A stretch of DNA of 37,715 nucleotides from Sphacelaria rigidula. Its lineage: Eukaryota > Phaeophyceae > Sphacelariales. This document shows positions 1 to 9,000 of this stretch, piece by piece. The first letter of the stretch is position 1. The number at the start of each line of letters is the position of its first letter. The DNA lies in assembly GCA_964200075.2 (NCBI GenBank), contig CAXNAA020000015.1, forward strand, positions 1-37,715, written 5' to 3'. The translations under genes and the position numbers were made by a program. Below the pieces are notes generated by a model. The model was not told the DNA's origin. It saw nothing but the letters and a program-made list of their open reading frames with translations, and ran no database searches.

Positions 1-529
1 GATCATGAGTACACTCCCCCTCCCCCCTCTTTGACACTCCCCCCTTTTTTTCTGCCTTTATCTTGTCTCTCTGTCCAGTTTCCTCACGTGCTCGCCCTTT
101 TTATACCTTGGATACGTCTATCTTGTGGATAATGACCGCGACTGTATCGCTGGGAGATCATTTGATGTGCGACAATCAGTCAGTTCATCCAGAGGGGAGC
201 CTACAGTTCCCGGCAATCTACAACACGTTTGGAAGATCACTCAAGAGTCCTCTGTACGATTGAGGCTCTTGATATTGTAGTATTTTGTTAGGGTTTTTAA
301 CCCCCGGACGAACAGCGAACATATTCTGTAGGGCATGTAGATTGCAAGCGTCTTGTGTTGCTCGCTGGCCCGAGGAAGCCACACCGCCTGTCTACCCTCA
401 CTTACGGAAGCACGTTCGCTTCCAAAAGACTCGGCAAGTCAGGGCGACAAAACATTAAGAGCCAATCCCAGACACCCTCTTGGTGATTTTGAGCTTCAGT
501 GCTCAAAGGACAAATGTGCGCGTTAGCAG
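1..529. other. 5' non-coding stretch, probably intron
   Basis: I see no convincing coding exon here. The composition is mixed, with pyrimidine-rich runs in the first 60 bases, and nothing resembles the Arg-rich IQ coding found further on. The first exon needs two bases from an upstream exon, so this stretch is most simply the 3' end of an intron whose 5' exon lies outside the window. A possible alternative acceptor is the TTCAG ending at 499. A single TTAGGG-like hexamer near 289 is probably chance. Confidence 0.5.
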
Positions 530-766
530 GGATGGAGCCGTGAAGGTACAAAGCTTGGCTCGTGCGCGTGCGTCGCGGCGTGAGACTGCGCTGCGCCGAG
601 AACGGCATGATAAAGCGAGGCATATTCAGTGTCTAGGAAGAAGAATGCTTGCTCGACAAGAGCTGCGCGCTAGAGCGGAGAAAACGCAGGCTGCCATTCG
701 GCTTCAGTGCCTGGTCAGGTCCAAGCTGGCGAACTCGGACGTCGCTATTAAACGCGCACAGCACAG
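530..766 (+). CDS. Exon 1 (visible): three IQ motifs
   Basis: This exon encodes about 79 Arg/Lys-rich residues with three IQ-like motifs: VQSLARARASR, IQCLGRRMLAR and LQCLVRSKLAN. Their hydrophobic first residues lie at 546, 624 and 702, exactly 78 bases (26 residues) apart. IQ motifs (consensus IQxxxRGxxxR) bind calmodulin or related EF-hand light chains as single helices. I place the acceptor after TTAGCAG at 529. The AG at 498-499 is in the same phase and would add ten codons. The donor is AG|GTGTGCG at 767. The exon begins with the third base of a codon and ends with two bases (AG) of an Arg codon, as its neighbour exons do. Upstream exons, and the protein's N-terminus, are therefore missing. 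Myosin neck, ASPM-like or orphan IQ protein cannot be told apart. Confidence 0.72.
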
Positions 767-1230
767 GTGTGCGTTGTGTGGACCCCCTTGAATTTGTCGA
801 TCCTTGCGACATGTTGGTGCATTTTCTTACAAGTTTCTGTGAGTCATCGTCCATCTTTTTTGTCGATCGAGACGAAGGAACTAACAGCCATAGACACGGA
901 TCCTCCCCGCGGCCACAGCTTGTCCGAGCAACTGCACTTCAACATATCTATCCCCAGTTGATCCCGCGGTGCTGCTGTAGGGGGCCAAGGCTGCCCGACA
1001 TCACATGAGTGAGTGCTTGTTTTTGCCGCGCGTGAGCCACGACCTGACGTGAAACTTGATTCTTCTGGTGGTTTCGCTCACTTCCTGAATTTATTTTTAC
1101 TCGAGAGGAAACCGCGACGAAAACCACCGAGACAGAGCCAACTGTGCATGCACGGGGTGCACCCACCAACTCGGTGTCCGTTTCCCAATCTCCTGCCCTT
1201 TTCATGGTGAACTTCCCGTTATCGCCCCAG
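767..1230 (+). other. Intron 1
   Basis: Inferred from GTGTGCG at 767 and the pyrimidine-rich acceptor ATCGCCCCAG ending at 1230. It is phase 2. Short open frames occur inside but show no IQ-like or otherwise recognisable coding pattern, and the 26-residue IQ spacing is kept across the junction, so no exon is missing here. Confidence 0.6.
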
Positions 1231-1320
1231 AGCGGCGGTGTCGATCGAGTCCCTTGTGCGGAAAAGAGCAGCCCACGCTCTTTTACAGGAGAAGAAGCGG
1301 AAACGGGCAGCGGCCCTCAG
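1231..1320 (+). CDS. Exon 2: one IQ motif
   Basis: This is a 90-base exon recognised by three agreeing signals. The acceptor CCCCAG ends at 1230 and the donor GTACGG starts at 1321. Its first base completes the Arg codon left by exon 1 (AG+A), and its last two bases (AG) are completed by exon 3 (AG+G). The product contains the IQ-like core IESLVRKRAAH followed by a Lys/Arg-rich stretch. With it included, the distance between IQ cores stays at exactly 26 residues on both sides, which is strong internal support for a real exon. The Gln of the IQ pair is replaced by Glu, so calmodulin affinity may be lower. Confidence 0.7.
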
Positions 1321-1726
1321 GTACGGTGTGGTGTAAAGGCGGCGGCATGCCATCATGGTTTGAAAGACAAGCAAACGCACTATCTACTCGGAGTTAGCCG
1401 ACGCCGCCCATGATATTAAAACGTACTATGATTAAATTTTGTTGTACGCAACACTGATCGATCGTCTGTATCCAAGCATGTTACACGGTATTGCTCAGCA
1501 CGCAACCGGGGGAATATGTTGTGAATTTTTACCGCTGTTTCGAAGACACAGCGTAAACTCCAGTCCGTTTACAACGATAATAAATATATCAGCATTGTGA
1601 GCATTCCAAATTCGCTACTACGCATCGAAACAGAATTGCGTCGATTCGACGAAAAGGGCCATCTTCTTGTCTAAGGCTTACGTACGAACGCCGATCTCAT
1701 AATCTTTGCCCTTGTACCTCTACAAG
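1321..1726 (+). other. Intron 2
   Basis: Bounded by GTACGG at 1321 and a pyrimidine-rich tract ending CTACAAG at 1726. It is phase 2 and AT-richer than the flanking exons. No coding pattern is seen in it. Confidence 0.6.
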
Positions 1727-1877
1727 GATCCAAAACCTAACGCGCATCAGGGCAGCTAAAGTGAAGGCCAATATGCGACGCAAGAACAGACAGGCAGCCG
1801 TAAGGCTGCAGAACCAGGCTCGGGCACTAGCAGCACGCCGACAGGCGGACGAACGACGCCGGCAGAGAAACGCAGCG
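1727..1877 (+). CDS. Exon 3: two IQ motifs
   Basis: This 151-base exon has its acceptor after CTCTACAAG at 1726, with a good polypyrimidine tract, and its donor GTACGTAGC at 1878. The first G completes an Arg codon from exon 2 and the exon ends on a codon boundary (phase 0). It encodes IQNLTRIRAAK and LQNQARALAAR, 26 residues apart, embedded in Arg/Gln/Ala-rich helix-forming sequence. Such uninterrupted basic helix is typical of IQ arrays that carry several calmodulin molecules side by side. No other domain is visible. The open frame continues past 1877 to a TGA at once inside the intron, which supports the donor. Confidence 0.75.
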
Positions 1878-2583
1878 GTACGTAGCAAGGTTTGAGGGAA
1901 GCATGCGTGTGTTTCATGGCGATTCAGCGCCGTTTTGATAAAAAAAAAAACTGTATAGCGTGGTCCTGGAAGTCCTGAGCGTTATGTTATAGGCCAGAAT
2001 TGTACATACTCCATGCTGGTCGTGAGTCATCCCACGATAGGGTGTACTCATGATCATGCATGCCATAGTCATCAGACCTATCGGTAGGGGGGAGCATTTC
2101 ATTTAACGAAAAACAAGGCTCATAGGTGTGCCAGGCGACCTGCCACACTCGTGGTGCACTTGTATTTGGACCAAAACGATGTCAAGCAGTATAAATGAGC
2201 ATGTTATTGATAACACGCTCGTTCGAACAATCGTCGCTGCTTTCAGCGACGATTTGACTTGGAATTTCGTGCAAGAAGTGGACCAAAATACCCCGCCTCC
2301 CCCCCCGTATCGTAGGATGACTCTCGTGTCGTTCTGGAGCCCGGTGTTGCCAGAAGCTTGAGATTGACCCTGGATGTAGCGGCACTTGACTGATGAAATT
2401 CCGCCATGTTTGGGTATGTAATTTGTCAGCATAGTTAGTGGCTGTACTATTCGCTCCTTTCCAACGGCGGCTAACGCCTAATGGGTACACCGTTTTGTAG
2501 CGAAGGTGCTATGGGGCTTTCCCCGGCACTATCCCGCTACTCGTGTGAAGACAGGAAAACTCACGTCCCGGTCAACACCACAG
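1878..2583 (+). other. Intron 3
   Basis: It runs from GTACGT at 1878 to AACACCACAG at 2583, phase 0. It contains a run of ten or more A near 1940 and a C8 run at 2299-2306. No coding pattern is evident, and IQ spacing across the junction is again 26 residues, so no exon appears to be missed. Confidence 0.6.
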
Positions 2584-2757
2584 GTCAAGCTCCAGACACA
2601 GGTGCGCCGGGTGGAGGCTGCGAGACAGGTCGATGCTAGACGCCGCGCAGTGAGAGCTGTTCAGTGTTCACAACGGAAAGCGCACATCCTAAATCAGGAG
2701 AAGAAACAGCGCGCGGTCGTCCGCATCCAAGCTGCTGCCAAGGGCAGGCGCGCGAGG
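2584..2757 (+). CDS. Exon 4: IQ motifs 7 to 9
   Basis: An exon of 58 whole codons between an acceptor ending CACAG (2583) and a canonical donor GTAAGA (2758), phase 0 at both sides. It encodes LQTQVRRVEAA, then a weak core VQCSQRKAHIL, then a near-perfect IQ motif IQAAAKGRRAR at the 3' end. Spacing inside this exon falls to 22-23 residues, closer to the 23/25 pattern known from myosin necks, and differs from the 26 of the upstream motifs. The sequence is strongly basic and predicted helical. The role inferred is binding of calmodulin or light chains. Confidence 0.75.
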
Positions 2758-3230
2758 GTAAGAACAAACCTAGCTGGAACTTTAACGGTGACTCCAGCGT
2801 AGGGAATGCCTTTGAGCGCTCTTCATGGTTCGGTCCCGTCGTTTCCTGCGAACATGAACGCTCCCTCTCGGGATGTTTCAGTGAAACGATCAAAGATCAG
2901 GACACCGTGACCATGTATGCCAATCAAGATGCCGTGCAAGATACTTTTTGATCGCCTGGCGTGCTCGTCGCGGCTCTGGAGGGCTTTCGTTCGACAACCA
3001 AGATCAAACAACAGCCACGAGACTTGAGTCTAGATACCGCGATGTCCACCGACACGTACCCTATATCGTTAGCATTCAAGCACCACCCTTCTCTCGCGAG
3101 AACGCGGGCCATTGTCAAGATTGGCGAGTCATTCAATTGCGCGAAACAGAACCCCGAACAAACTATTGTTGCTACTATTCGCAGTCAGGAGGTCATTGGT
3201 CACTACTATTTTTCGATCTACGTACCTCAG
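2758..3230 (+). other. Intron 4
   Basis: Starts with the canonical GTAAGA at 2758 and ends with TACCTCAG at 3230, phase 0. Open frames cross it on the + strand (for example upstream of 3231 in the exon 5 frame), but their sequence is not IQ-like, and the splice sites join two IQ regions cleanly. I treat it as an intron. Confidence 0.55.
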
Positions 3231-3752
3231 GCACACGTGAACGACCTCAAACACCGACGACGCGAAGCTGCTTCCTTGAAGATCGCGTCGGTGGTCCGCG
3301 GTAGACAAGCCAGGCGTCGCGTATCTCAGCTGCGACAGGAGCAGATTGCGGCGACATATATTCAGGAGCTCGACAGACGTGGAGACGACGAACGACACGT
3401 GGAAAATACCGAAGGAGGCGAACCACATGCGGCGGCTACTCGGGGTGACGAGGCAGCAAGAACGATACAGAAGGTTGCCAGGGGTAGGGTCGATCGGCTC
3501 TACTTGAAGACTGTTCGAGAGCAGAAATCAGCAGCAATGGCGATGCAGAAAAAACGCCCCGAAAGTACTGAGCCAACAGGGATTCAGGAAGTTGCTGGAG
3601 GCAAGGACGACGAAGAGGACTCGACACTTATCACGGAAGAAAAAGCAGCAGCGTTCATGATGCAGGAAGATCCCGAGGGACAGGGTGATCGCACGAACGC
3701 CTTGTCACATCTCTCGATTGACCAACGTCCCGTGAATGTGATCAAACACGAG
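3231..3752 (+). CDS. Exon 5: last IQ motifs and acidic transition
   Basis: This exon has 174 whole codons, an acceptor TACCTCAG at 3230 and a canonical donor GAG|GTAGGT at 3753. The N-terminal part has an IQ-like core IASVVRGRQAR (Gln replaced by Ala), a weaker IQELDRRGDDE and a good IQKVARGRVDR. After these the character changes: Met/Gln/Glu-rich, then Asp/Glu-rich sequence. This makes it the transition from the basic IQ helix to the acidic remainder of the protein. Further degenerate motifs such as MQKKRPESTE may be decayed IQ repeats. The open frame continues upstream to about 2961, so an unspliced reading is possible, but phase and motif continuity favour the splice. Confidence 0.7.
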
Positions 3753-3982
3753 GTAGGTATGAATGCATCTTGCGAGGGTAAAGCATGCTGTCCAAGTTAC
3801 TACAGTAGTGGTCGTCGTTTCGGTCTATCTAGTCAACATGACAGCACTAGCTCACGGCATTTACGCCGCCACAGCTCTATACGTAGCCAGACCCTTTCGG
3901 CTCCCCATATGTTTCATGAGAGCCATCTATGATCGCGACTTTGCCCGTGAATCTTTGATCATAGGCCCGGGATTCGTGCGAG

Positions 3983-4150
3983 CAACTTGTACACGAAACG
4001 ATGTCCGATGTGACGGAATCATCCCTCGCCAAGATAGCCGCCATTCGTGCTGCTCGGAGGACGCAGAGTGAGATTCACGTACTCGTCACGGGCGATGAAC
4101 TTCCTTCGCACGTACCTTCCGACAAAGAGAATGCTGAACACCAGGGCAAG
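3983..4150 (+). CDS. Exon 6 (tentative): linker
   Basis: A candidate exon of 56 codons in phase 0 at both ends, following the AG at 3981-3982 and ending before GTGACC at 4151. It encodes a mixed acidic/neutral linker with a short Arg/Ala patch (AAIRAARRTQ) that could be a relic IQ helix. The acceptor has a poor polypyrimidine tract and the donor is not ideal, so the boundaries are uncertain. The frame is closed upstream by a stop at 3962 and downstream shortly after 4150. No domain is recognised. Confidence 0.45.
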
Positions 4151-4208
4151 GTGACCCCTCAAAAGGTCTCAAAGTGCTGAGCCACGGGTGTTGATCTTGG
4201 ACATGCAG

Positions 4209-4260
4209 CCTGCCACTAGAACCGCTACTTTTCAACACGGGCTGGTCCCGACGAAAGAGG
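4209..4260 (+). CDS. Exon 7 (tentative): short linker
   Basis: A candidate exon after GGACATGCAG (4208), in phase 0 with exon 6 across a short 58-base intron. Two donors are possible. GTGAAA at 4261 leaves one base, which pairs with the acceptor at 4622. GTAGAT at 4290 leaves none and would join directly to the giant exon at 5046. The short product is Thr/Pro/Gly-rich with no recognised domain. Both models keep the frame open into the giant exon; only transcript data can choose. Confidence 0.35.
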
Positions 4261-4622
4261 GTGAAAACATTCCTCGGTCACTTTCCTCCGTAGATCGCTG
4301 ATGCGCTCTTGTCCTCAAAAGAGAAGTTCTACGGTAATATTTTCAAATCTCGAGCAAAGAAAATCCAAGGCCTGTGAATTCCTAAGGGCTTCGAAATTGC
4401 AAGTCGTTGTTTTTTCCACTACTCCTTTGGTCATAGATTGTGATTGGCGACGAGTTAGGAGTCGGAAACGTTCCCGCCGCGAGGCAAGATCATTCAGACC
4501 ATTGTTTTCGGACAATCAAACAAGAATTCAGCCAATCCGATCCTTTGTGCGAAAATCCCCCTACCAGCCTCCACCAGTCCATATTTAGTGTGCTGTCATA
4601 GCGTGGAGTGATATCTTTCCAG

Positions 4623-4654
4623 GCGCCTCATCCGAAACCCCAGCGGACTCTGAA
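4623..4654 (+). CDS. Exon 8 (very tentative)
   Basis: The acceptor TATCTTTCCAG (4622) is one of the best-looking in the window. Read with one base carried from exon 7 (G+GC = Gly), the following sequence is acidic and Ser/Ala/Glu-rich, like the next exon. A donor GAA|GTAGCT at 4655 returns to phase 0, matching the giant exon. A longer form ending at 4710 before GTACTT would be out of phase with 5046. It may also be unused. Confidence 0.25.
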
Positions 4655-4855
4655 GTAGCTATACAGTACAGCGGAGAAACTCTTAGCGCTTGGTCGAGGA
4701 GATCTATGCGGTACTTTCCACGGACTCAATTCTTGACCCCTTTCGTTGCGGCCAGTCTGTGAGGATGGCAAACTCATGGAGCTTGAACAGCCTAGCCCTG
4801 GGGTATCGTCTATTCCGGTGTTGTCTATCAGCCGATAGATTCTCTCACCAACGGA

Positions 4856-4895
4856 CTATTGACAAAACTTGTGATCTATTGACAAAACTTGTGAC
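4856..4895 (+). repeat. 20-bp tandem duplication in intron
   Basis: Two adjacent copies of CTATTGACAAAACTTGTGAT (4856-4875, 4876-4895), with one mismatch at the final base. It lies in presumed intron and looks like a recent slippage or duplication event of no evident function. Confidence 0.85.
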
Positions 4896-5045
4896 AGTTC
4901 ACACTCACTACGATCACGTACATTGTTAGTCATGGGCGCTACGTTTGTAGACCCTGGGGCAGAAATACCGTGTGTGGGTAACATCGCTCACCCCATCCAC
5001 CTTACTATCCCCCGGCATGCTTGAATCATTTTCATACTCCAACAG

Positions 5046-6090
5046 CGGGTGATGTTCGAGGGTGCGGGTCCAGTAGACCAAGAGTTGTCGGCCGCACACG
5101 AGTTTCAAATTCAACTTTTGGCCTCCATTGGTGCGCACGTCGTGGCGAATAGACAAAAGGAGGCCGAAAGTACAATGGGTGCAGTGATGTCCGCAGCTGG
5201 GGGTGATTGTGAACAATCACAGGAGCTCTCTGAGCAGGAAATCTGCCAGCAACGGGGGGAGGAGAGTGAAGCTGAATTACTTGGCGACATCATCTTGACA
5301 GAAAACGCGCCGCCGGAAGATGTAAGCTCTGAGATAGGGTCGGCGGGGGATGTTTTCTGCGATCTCGACGGAGACAGGGTGTTGTCAAGGATGAGTCTTC
5401 GTGTGGGATTTTGCAGCACGGACGACGGAGCAAGCGCACCGCTTGTCGCGATTTCTACAGTCCTGGACGACACTGCAGATAAGGAGGATGGATCTCTATC
5501 CCTTTCAGTTACCGAATCAGATGTAGGATACTGTGATGGCTTGACTCCACCTGTCGTGGAGAGCACCATACGAACGGAGGGTTTCAGCAGCAGCCCCGTC
5601 AAGGACGAAGGCCGGACTCCCGTCGAACAGTTTGCACCTGAAACCTCGGGCGAAACAGAGCAAGGGGGGGTCTCGCCGAAAAGTCTTCGGTTAGGTATCG
5701 ATGTTGTCACAGAAATCCCTACCCACAGTGGAGAAGAAAACGGTGATGCGCTTCCTGTTGCAAGGGCTCCCGAGGAAGCCAGAATATCGACAGAAGTAGA
5801 TTCTCGAGCTTCCGACGATGAGGATCTTGGCTGTGCGGCAATGCCGCTTCATCATGAAGAGGCAATAGGTGTTACTATATCTACACAACTCGAGTACGCG
5901 GGCGTGTCAGGGGATGCAACGGCGGACACAGGCGGGGTGGAACTCGTGGAAGACGACTCTGTGGACAGGTTGCAAGTGGATCCGTCGGTAGCAGCAGTAC
6001 AAGCCGAAAATCAAGGTTCCGTACCTTCCACTGCCGTGTCGACGTCTGATACCTTTGACGAGGTTGAAGGGAAGTGCCTGGTGTTATCCT
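5046..6090 (+). other. Unique acidic N-terminal segment of the giant exon
   Basis: About 348 residues that do not match the repeat consensus. They are rich in Glu, Asp, Ser and Gly and look largely disordered. One stretch at 5361-5396 reads D-L-D-G-D-R-V-L-S, an Asp 1-3-5 pattern resembling a calcium loop but lacking the Glu at position 12. Several Ser-Pro and Thr-Pro pairs could be phosphorylation sites. No known domain is recognised. Confidence 0.6.
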
Positions 6091-9000
6091 CAATGAAGGT
6101 GGATGCTGAAAGCGCTGTGGGTGAAAAGAAAGAGGCGATGAATGCGGATGGGCGGGAGAACGTACGAACGCTCAATCAGAGATCTGCTCAAGATGCCGCC
6201 AGTGCGGCAGATGAGGAGCTCACGACTGCTGCTCCGGTCGAGACCACTACGACCGAGGATGAGGTAGAGGTGGATGTCACCGCATCCGTACACGAGCAGG
6301 CGGCTGGCACAGGGGTGGGCGATACGCTGTCGGCAGGAGAAGCAGACCTCTCGAACATGACGGACAGTACCACAGTGCCTCCCTCGAACCCTGACGGAGA
6401 TCAACAGGCATCGACAGCCGAGGCAATCGACGACGAAAGCGCTACCGGTCGTGTGAACAACCAGGATTCCGACGGTGCAGCCCGCGAAATAATTCTGACG
6501 CCGATCGCCGCAGGCGATAGCTCCATGGGTGCTGCGACACAGGCGACGACTGTTGACGTTCTAGAGAACGTTGAATCGCCGAACCGACAAGCTACTGACG
6601 ACGTCGCCAGTACGGTAGATCCGGAACTCACGACTACCGCTCCTATCAAAGCAGGCACTACTAGGGGTGAGGTGGAAGTGGACGCTGCCGTATCTGCACA
6701 CGAGCACGTGGCTGCCCCAGAGGTGGACGAGGTGCTGTTGACAGGCGCAGAGGCCAACGAATCCGCCGTGGCGGACATGGCCACAGCTCATCCGGCGAAC
6801 GTTGATGGACATGGCCTAGCGCCCGCGGCCGAGGCAGTGGCCGACGGAAGTGTTGCTAATCGCGTGGACGACCCAGACTCTGAGTGTATTGCTTCGAAAA
6901 GCTTGGATACAACGATCATCGTAGTGGATACCTCGATTGAAACTTCTACAGTGGTGACGGCTGTTGACGGGCAAGGAAACGTACGAACACCTGATGAGAA
7001 CAGTACTGACGATGTGAAGGGTGCGTTATATCCGGACTCTGCGACTACTGCTGCGCTCGAGGCCACCACTACTGTGGGCCAGGTGGAAGTGGACGTCGCC
7101 GCATTCGGACACGAGCAGATGGCTGTCGCAGATGCGCGTGATGTGGTATCAGCAGTCGCAGAGGCCGACGAATCCGCCGTGGCGGACATGAACGCAGCCT
7201 CCACCTTGGACGCAGCTGGAGGTCAACGAGCATCGGCGGCCGAGGCAGTGGCTGGCGGAAGTGATGCTGGTCGTGTGGACGACCCGGACTCTGAGGGTGC
7301 AGTCCGCGATATGAATGATAAACCGATCGCCATAGTGGATGGCCCCGTGGGTGCTTCGACAGAGGCGACGACTGTAGGTGTGCAGGGGGACGTAGGAATG
7401 CCCCATCAGCAAGCCACTGATGATGTCGCCAGCGTGATAGGTCCGGAGGTGATGACTACTGGTGTGCTCAAAGCCGCCGCGACCGATGGTGAGGTGGGGG
7501 TAGATGTCGTTGCATACGGGCACGAGCAAGTGTCTGTCGCAGATGTGCACGATGTGCTGTCGGCAGGCCCGGAGGCCGACCAATCCGCTCTGGCGGACAA
7601 GGCGGCGGAGTCTATCTCGGACGCTGCTGGAGATGGCCGAGAATCGGCGACCGAGCCAGTGGCCGACGAAAGTGTCGTTGCTCGTATGGACGACTCGGAC
7701 GCTGACGGTACTCTAGCAAGCCTTGATACACCTATCGCCGCAGTGGATTGGCCCGTGGGTGCTCCGATAGAGTCGATGGCTGCAGATACGCAGGAGGATG
7801 AACGAACGTCCGACCAGCAAGCTACTGATAATGTCGCTAGCTCGGCAGATCCAGAGTGCACGACCGCTGCTCCCCTCAAAGCCACCGCGAGCGGGAGTGA
7901 GTTGGAAGTGGACCTTGCCGCATCCGGGCACGAGCAGGTGGATTTCGCAATGGTGCGTGATATGTCCTCGGCAGGCGCACAGGCCCATGACTCCACCGTT
8001 GCCGAAATGACTACAGCTCCTCCCTCGAATGATTATGGAGATAGTCGGGCATGGGTGACCGGGGCAGCGGCTGACGGAAGAAGTGCTGGTCGTGTGTACG
8101 ACCCGCACTCTCAGGATGGAGTCCGTGAACTGATCGAACAGCCGGTCGCCGCTGTGGATAGTACCGTGTGTGCTTTGATGGAGACGATGACTGTTGACGA
8201 ACGAGAGAACGTTGGATCGCCTAACCCGCAAGTTACGGAAGTTGTAGCCAGGCCGGCAGATCCGGAGTCGACAGCTGCTGCTCTGGTCGAGGCCTCGGCG
8301 ACCGGGGGCGAGGAGGAAGTGGAAGCTGCTGAATCTAGACACAAGCAGGTGGCTGTCGCAGAGGGGCGCAGCGTGCTGTTGGTAGGTCCAGAGGCTGACA
8401 ACTTCGCTGTTGCGGGTATTACCATAGCTTCTCCCTCAAACGCTGATAGAGAAAGCCGGGCATGGGGGACCGAGGCAGTGGCCGACGGAGGTGCTGCTGG
8501 TCGTGTGGACGGCCCTGATCCTAAAGGTGCAGCCCAGAGATTGACGGAGCAGCCGAATACTGCGGTAGACAGGTCCATGAGTGCTTCGATTGGGGCGGCG
8601 ACTGTTTACTGGCAAGAGGATGTACGATCACTTCACCAGCAAGATACGGACGATGTGGCCAGTGCGGCAGATTCGGAGTCCAAGACTGCTGCTCCGATCG
8701 ATGCCGCCACGGCAGGCAGTGAGGTGGGAGTGGACGCCGCCGCATCCGGACACAAGGAGGCGGCTGCCGGAGAGCCCTGCGATGTGCTGTCGGTAGGCAC
8801 GGGGGCCGATGACTTGACAGTGGCGGATGTGACCACAGCTCCTCCCACGAACGCTGATGGAGATGGCCGGGCATCGACGGCGGCCGAGACAGTGACCGAT
8901 ATAAGAGTGGAAGATCCGGAGTCGACGGCTGCTGCTCTGGTCGAGGCCGCCGCACCCGAGGGTGAGGTGGAAGTGGACGTCGCCGCATCTAGACACGAGC

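Larger units (their letters stand above)
4290..5045 (+). other. Intronic stretch before the giant exon
   Basis: Mostly non-coding. It contains the tentative small exon at 4623-4654 and a 20-base tandem duplication at 4856-4895. It ends in a pyrimidine-rich tract and CCAACAG at 5039-5045, which I take as the acceptor of the giant exon. Confidence 0.5.

Noticed and set aside
63-263. 66-residue open frame at the window start
   Set aside because: No recognisable motif, no similarity to the gene, and it lies in probable intron.
284-298. TTAGGGTTT near 289 as a telomeric relic
   Set aside because: A single hexamer in AT-rich sequence without a junction; expected by chance.
2948-3230. Coding sequence directly upstream of exon 5 in the same open frame
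   Set aside because: The frame is open but the sequence is not IQ-like, and canonical sites at 2758 and 3230 join two IQ regions in phase.
4301-4588. 95-residue + strand open frame
   Set aside because: Basic, low-information sequence between presumed exons, with no domain, no splice-phase fit and no similarity to its neighbours.
5049-5054. GTG-ATG as the translation start of the giant protein
   Set aside because: A good splice acceptor immediately precedes it and the upstream exons are in phase 0, so these are probably internal codons.
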